Origin: Hyphomicrobiales bacterium
GTDB taxonomy: Bacteria > Pseudomonadota > Alphaproteobacteria > Rhizobiales > Rhizobiaceae
Length of the DNA: 39,361 bases
Assembly (NCBI GenBank): GCA_900465685.1
Contig: UEGR01000022.1
Span: 1 to 39,361 of the forward strand
Direction of reading: 5' to 3'
In this document: in pieces, positions 36,609 to 39,361 of the stretch
How positions within the stretch are numbered: position 1 is the stretch's first letter
How the letters are laid out: every line of letters begins with the position of its first letter
Notes under the pieces: generated by a model
Told to the model about the DNA's origin: nothing
Databases searched by the model: none
Seen by the model: the letters and a program-made list of their open reading frames with translations, nothing else
Program-made: the position numbers and the translations under genes

Positions 36609-37592
36609 ATGAACAAACCCCTTGGCTCGAAGAGCAACGAAACTGCAGGACGCGGCCGTGTTTACGGCTCGATTCTGGAAACAATCGGCAACACGCCGCT
36701 TGTCCGCATTGATAAATTTGCCAAGGAAAACGGCGTGGTCGCGAACCTTCTGGTAAAGCTGGAATTCTTCAATCCGCTGGCAAGCGTCAAGGATCGTATC
36801 GGCCTTGCGCTGATCGAAGCGCTTGAAGAACAGGGCAAGGCCGTGCCCGGCAAGACGGTTTTCGTCGAGCCGACCTCCGGCAATACCGGTATTGCGCTTG
36901 CCTTTGCCGCAGCGGCCAAAGGCTATCGCCTTGTGCTGACCATGCCGGAAACCATGTCGGTGGAACGCCGCAAGCTGCTCAAACTGCTTGGCGCCGAACT
37001 GGTGCTGACCGAAGGCGCGAAGGGCATGAAGGGCGCGATCGCCAAGGCTGAGGAAATCGCCGAAGGCAACCCGAACGCCATCATTCCGCAGCAGTTTGAA
37101 AACCCTGCCAATCCGGAAATCCATCGCCGCACGACGGCGGAAGAAATCTGGAACGATACCAATGGCGAGGCCGACATTCTGATCTCCGGCATCGGCACTG
37201 GCGGCACCATCACCGGCGTCGGTCAGGTGATCAAGGCGCGCAAGCCTTCCTTCAAGGTGATCGCTGTAGAACCCAAGGATTCCCCTGTCCTGTCCGGCGG
37301 CACGCCCGGCCCGCACAAGATTCAGGGCATCGGCGCAGGCTTTGCACCGAAGACGCTCGACACCGGCATTTACGATGAAGTCGTTCAGGTCTCGAATGAG
37401 GATTCCTTTGCCAATGCGCGCCTGATTGCCCGTATCGAAGGCATTCCGGTCGGCATCTCGTCTGGCGCAGCGCTCACCGCTGCGATTGAGGTCGGCAAAC
37501 GCCCGGAAAATGCTGGCAAGAACATTGTCATCATCATTCCTTCCTTTGCAGAACGCTATCTTTCGACGGCGCTGTTTGAAGGTCTGGAATAA
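36609..37592 (+). CDS. cysK: Cysteine synthase A (O-acetylserine sulfhydrylase)
   Basis: CysK makes cysteine from O-acetylserine and sulfide. The 327 residues match the family. The PLP lysine is Lys61 in [11 protein letters not shown], the substrate loop is [12 protein letters not shown], and the phosphate-binding loop is [14 protein letters not shown]. The ATG at 36609 has AGGGAGA about eight bases upstream; the in-frame ATG at 36582 is less likely. It has a 17-residue extension before [17 protein letters not shown]. It is divergent from the stress protein gene and ends at a strong terminator. Confidence 0.95.
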   Translation: MNKPLGSKSNETAGRGRVYGSILETIGNTPLVRIDKFAKENGVVANLLVKLEFFNPLASVKDRIGLALIEALEEQGKAVPGKTVFVEPTSGNTGIALAFAAAAKGYRLVLTMPETMSVERRKLLKLLGAELVLTEGAKGMKGAIAKAEEIAEGNPNAIIPQQFENPANPEIHRRTTAEEIWNDTNGEADILISGIGTGGTITGVGQVIKARKPSFKVIAVEPKDSPVLSGGTPGPHKIQGIGAGFAPKTLDTGIYDEVVQVSNEDSFANARLIARIEGIPVGISSGAALTAAIEVGKRPENAGKNIVIIIPSFAERYLSTALFEGLE

Positions 37593-37623
37593 TCGGCTTT
37601 ATCGAAGCCTGGTTTCAGAAAAG

Positions 37624-37662
37624 CAAAAAGCCAGAGCGGGCGACCGTTCTGGCTTTATTTCA
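37624..37662. terminator. Bidirectional terminator after cysK
   Basis: A 13-base stem (37627-37639 with 37644-37656, one G-U pair) closes on a GCGA tetraloop. T-rich sequence follows on the plus strand (TTTATTTCATT) and an A run precedes it, so it can serve both cysK and the 42-residue gene coming from the other side. Confidence 0.85.
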
Positions 37663-37685
37663 TTCTGGGGTGCCTTGGGAGAGGC

Positions 37686-37731
37686 TTAGAGCACAGTCCG
37701 ACCCGATATAATCAGATCGAAATGCACTTTA
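37686..37731. repeat. Short repeat of the TTAGAGC...TCAGATCG family, contributing a stop codon
   Basis: The segment begins TTAGAGCACAGTCCGACC, contains ATCAGATCG and ends near CACTTTAG. It resembles the tandem repeats at 7001-7110 (GAGCATAATCCGACC and TCAGATCG), with poorer symmetry. Its right end supplies the TAA stop of the small minus-strand gene. Confidence 0.6.
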
Positions 37732-37857
37732 GTGGCGCGTGCGTGCTTCGCAAGCCGGGCCAGGTCCGCGCATGTAATGGCGCTCGGGCCGATAGCTCGG
37801 TGCGACGAACTCGCGGATGACATTAACGCTGTCACGCAGCTGAACAAGAATGCTCAT
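37729..37857 (-). CDS. 42-residue basic small protein, unknown function
   Basis: The frame codes a short, basic, soluble protein: an amphipathic helix MSILVQLRDSVNVIREFV, then a basic Tyr/Arg/Pro/Gly-rich tail (APSYRPERHYMRGPG) with one cysteine. AAGGTG lies about seven bases before the ATG at 37857; an in-frame ATG at 37872 has no ribosome site. The N-terminal helix recalls DUF1127 proteins but the rest does not fit, so I assign no family. A consensus CtrA site lies about 140 bp upstream. The stop codon is provided by a repeat element and a shared terminator follows. Confidence 0.55.
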   Translation of the reverse strand: MSILVQLRDSVNVIREFVAPSYRPERHYMRGPGPACEARTRH

Positions 37858-37917
37858 CGCTTTCACCTTCATCTAAATCATGTTCGAAAGGATGTTCACT
37901 GCGCTCAATGTGAGCTT

Positions 37918-37933
37918 GTGAAGTAAGCTTCAC
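37918..37933. promoter_or_regulatory. Inverted repeat upstream of the 42-residue gene
   Basis: GTGAAG (37918-37923) and CTTCAC (37928-37933) flank TAAG. An outer pair ATGTTC/GAACAT surrounds it loosely (near 37892 and 37938). It lies in the presumed leader or promoter of the small gene. Confidence 0.35.
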
Positions 37934-37993
37934 TTCCGAACATCTTAATGAAAACTTTAACGATCAAAGATGAATAAGTGCTAAATCGGTATC

Positions 37994-38009
37994 GTTAACG
38001 GTAAGTTAA
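37994..38009 (-). promoter_or_regulatory. Consensus CtrA binding site (TTAA-N7-TTAAC)
   Basis: Read on the minus strand the site is TTAACTTACCGTTAAC, an exact match to TTAA-N7-TTAAC, the site of the alphaproteobacterial cell-cycle regulator CtrA. It lies about 140 bp upstream of the 42-residue gene and points the same way. Confidence 0.6.
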
Positions 38010-38069
38010 TAGTAACGATATTCAGGTTTTCCACAGGTGCCTGAAACTTGTCACAGTTGAAAATTCTCA

Positions 38070-38099
38070 CAAAAAAAGCCGGTCGAAACCGGCTTTTAG
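38070..38099 (-). terminator. Terminator of the 3-hydroxybutyryl-CoA dehydrogenase gene
   Basis: AAAAGCCGGT (38074-38083) pairs with ACCGGCTTTT (38088-38097) around a CGAA loop. The minus-strand RNA ends in seven U. Confidence 0.88.
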
Positions 38100-38119
38100 A
38101 TTGAATGGCTATGGCGCTA

Positions 38120-38995
38120 TCAGCGCGTCGGCACTGGATGCTCGCCGCGATAATCGTAGAAGCCGCGGCCCGTCTTACGACCAAGCCAGCCTGCTTCGAC
38201 ATATTTGACCAGCAGCGGGCACGGGCGATACTTGGAATCCGCAAGGCCGTCATGCAGCACCTGCATGATCGAAAGACAGGTGTCGAGACCGATGAAGTCT
38301 GCGAGCTGCAATGGGCCCATCGGATGGTTGGCACCGAGTTTCATGGCCGTATCGATGGCTTCGACGCTACCCACGCCTTCGTAAAGCGTATAGATCGCCT
38401 CGTTGATCATCGGCAGCAGGATGCGGTTGACGATGAATGCCGGGAAATCCTCGGCAACTGTTACCGTCTTGCCGAGCGCCTGCACGAAATCCTTCGACTT
38501 GCGGAACGTGTCTTCATCGGTGGCGATGCCGCGCACCAGCTCCACCAGCTTCATCACCGGCACCGGATTCATGAAGTGAATACCGATGAAACGCTCCGGA
38601 CGGTCCGTCGTCGAGGCAAGCCGCGTGATGGAGATCGACGAAGTGTTGGTCGCCAGAATGGCCTGCGGGTTCAGGATCGGGCAGAGCTGCGCGAAAATCT
38701 TGCGCTTGACGGTTTCGTCTTCCGTTGCCGCTTCAATGGCCAGATCAACGCCCGCAAGGTCTTCCATCGAATTTGCAGCACGGATCAGCTTCATGGCTGC
38801 TGCGCGCTCTTCTTCCTGCAATTTGCCGGAAGAAACCTGACGCGCCATATTGCCGTTGATGGTGGCAATGCCCTTTTCCAGCCGGTCTGGCGCAGCGTCG
38901 TGCAAAAGCACACTAAAACCTGCCAGAGCGCAGACATGGGCGATGCCGCCACCCATCTGACCCGCGCCGACTATACCAACCGTCTTGATTGCCAC
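38120..38995 (-). CDS. 3-hydroxybutyryl-CoA dehydrogenase
   Basis: A 291-residue cytoplasmic enzyme that interconverts 3-hydroxybutyryl-CoA and acetoacetyl-CoA, used in beta-oxidation and butanoate metabolism. The N-terminal Rossmann motif is [21 protein letters not shown]. The catalytic His-Glu pair lies in [19 protein letters not shown], and [17 protein letters not shown] and [15 protein letters not shown] are family signatures. The start is GTG at 38995, eight bases after AAGGAG; an open frame continues upstream to 39139 but has no homology-like features. It lies downstream of etfA on the same strand, a common order in this group, coupling fatty-acid oxidation to electron transfer flavoprotein. 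Confidence 0.93.
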   Translation of the reverse strand: MAIKTVGIVGAGQMGGGIAHVCALAGFSVLLHDAAPDRLEKGIATINGNMARQVSSGKLQEEERAAAMKLIRAANSMEDLAGVDLAIEAATEDETVKRKIFAQLCPILNPQAILATNTSSISITRLASTTDRPERFIGIHFMNPVPVMKLVELVRGIATDEDTFRKSKDFVQALGKTVTVAEDFPAFIVNRILLPMINEAIYTLYEGVGSVEAIDTAMKLGANHPMGPLQLADFIGLDTCLSIMQVLHDGLADSKYRPCPLLVKYVEAGWLGRKTGRGFYDYRGEHPVPTR

Positions 38996-39244
38996 CGTAG
39001 TAACTCCTTCATCCTCCCCAAAGGGGCCTGTCGAGCATTTCTTTTTGCGGCAAGCGCAAAACTGCGCTTCGAATTGCAAAAGGCTCATCCAGCAGATGAT
39101 AGGCTGTCCGCCTAAAATGCAATCCAAAATTCTTGCCAAATGGTCTGTCGAGCCTGCAATCGCGCCTTGCCGCTAAAATTGCCCGCCGCTGACAAAGAAC
39201 CCGCCCCGGTGGCGAGACAGTGTCTCCGACTGGGACGGGTCGTA

Positions 39245-39282
39245 AAACGAAGAAGCGGCGAGACCAGCCCGCCGCTTCGTAA
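39245..39282 (-). terminator. Hairpin after etfA
   Basis: GAAGCGGCG (39252-39260) pairs with CGCCGCTTC (39270-39278) around nine bases. The minus-strand tail TTCGTTTTACG is a modest U tract. It lies a few bases past the etfA stop. Confidence 0.7.
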
Positions 39283-39286
39283 ACGA

Positions 39287-39361
39287 TCAGAGAGCCTTCT
39301 GCAGCTCCGGCAGCACGGTGAAGAGATCACCGACGAGGCCATAATCGGCAACCTGGAAGAT
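39287..39361 (-). CDS. etfA: Electron transfer flavoprotein alpha subunit, C-terminal end (partial)
   Basis: Only the last 24 codons and the stop lie in the window. They read IFQVADYGLVGDLFTVLPEL and then QKAL, matching the conserved C terminus of EtfA (DYGLV-DLF--VPEL). EtfA binds FAD and, with EtfB, passes electrons from acyl-CoA dehydrogenases to the quinone pool. The position next to hydroxybutyryl-CoA dehydrogenase supports the call. The rest of the gene lies beyond the right edge. Confidence 0.85.
   Translation of the reverse strand: MFQVADYGLVGDLFTVLPELQKAL

Noticed and set aside
38026..38038. DnaA-box-like TTTTCCACA near the CtrA site, suggesting a replication origin
   Set aside because: A single imperfect box without a cluster, dnaA, repABC or AT-rich unwinding region.

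Overview
The window looks like a chromosomal segment of an alphaproteobacterium of the order Hyphomicrobiales (Rhizobiales), most likely Brucella in the wide sense (including former Ochrobactrum). This is inferred from the gene set and order (lysC, ptsP, prfA, prmC, DUF4167 and clpB in one orientation; argJ, a parvulin and secA as neighbours; hbd beside etfA), from a MucR/Ros-type regulator, and from RIME-like palindromic repeats. No database was searched.

Layout. 1-4.0 kb: an M23 LytM-type endopeptidase and a YkuD L,D-transpeptidase converge on one shared terminator; both remodel peptidoglycan. 4.2-14.4 kb (all minus strand): clpB behind a heat-shock-type promoter, an Asn/Arg-rich DUF4167 protein, prmC and prfA (release-factor methylase and its substrate RF1), ptsP (EI-Ntr) and lysC. 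14.6-19.7 kb: ubiG; then on the minus strand an EamA transporter, a DUF1178 protein, a nitrilase-family amidase, grxC and comF; then an NDUFAF5-like methyltransferase. 19.7-26.9 kb: a small membrane protein, a Nudix hydrolase overlapping a GNAT gene, argJ, a periplasmic parvulin, and divergent secA.

The accessory-looking part runs from 27 to 38 kb. A polysaccharide-type flippase is coupled to a CelD-like acyltransferase. Next come a RIME element and a sigma-70-like promoter that leads into a structured leader of about 150 nt ahead of a 34-residue membrane protein. After tRNA-Leu(CAA) there is an AT-rich tract with a MucR/Ros paralogue that has lost both zinc-ligand histidines. An MFS carrier overlaps a DUF1932 dehydrogenase, followed by the wreck of an M20 amidohydrolase gene. 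Then come a Cys/Met-metabolism PLP enzyme, a universal stress protein gene with a well-placed FNR/FixK box, and cysK with a palindrome over its -10. A 42-residue basic protein lies downstream of a consensus CtrA site. The window ends with 3-hydroxybutyryl-CoA dehydrogenase and the last codons of etfA.

Most of the window is ordinary core genome. The items most worth a second look are the structured leader with its small membrane protein, the zinc-ligand-less MucR paralogue, the flippase/acyltransferase pair, the small gene with the CtrA site, and repeats that supply stop codons of neighbouring genes. No CRISPR array, insertion sequence, prophage or rRNA gene was seen.
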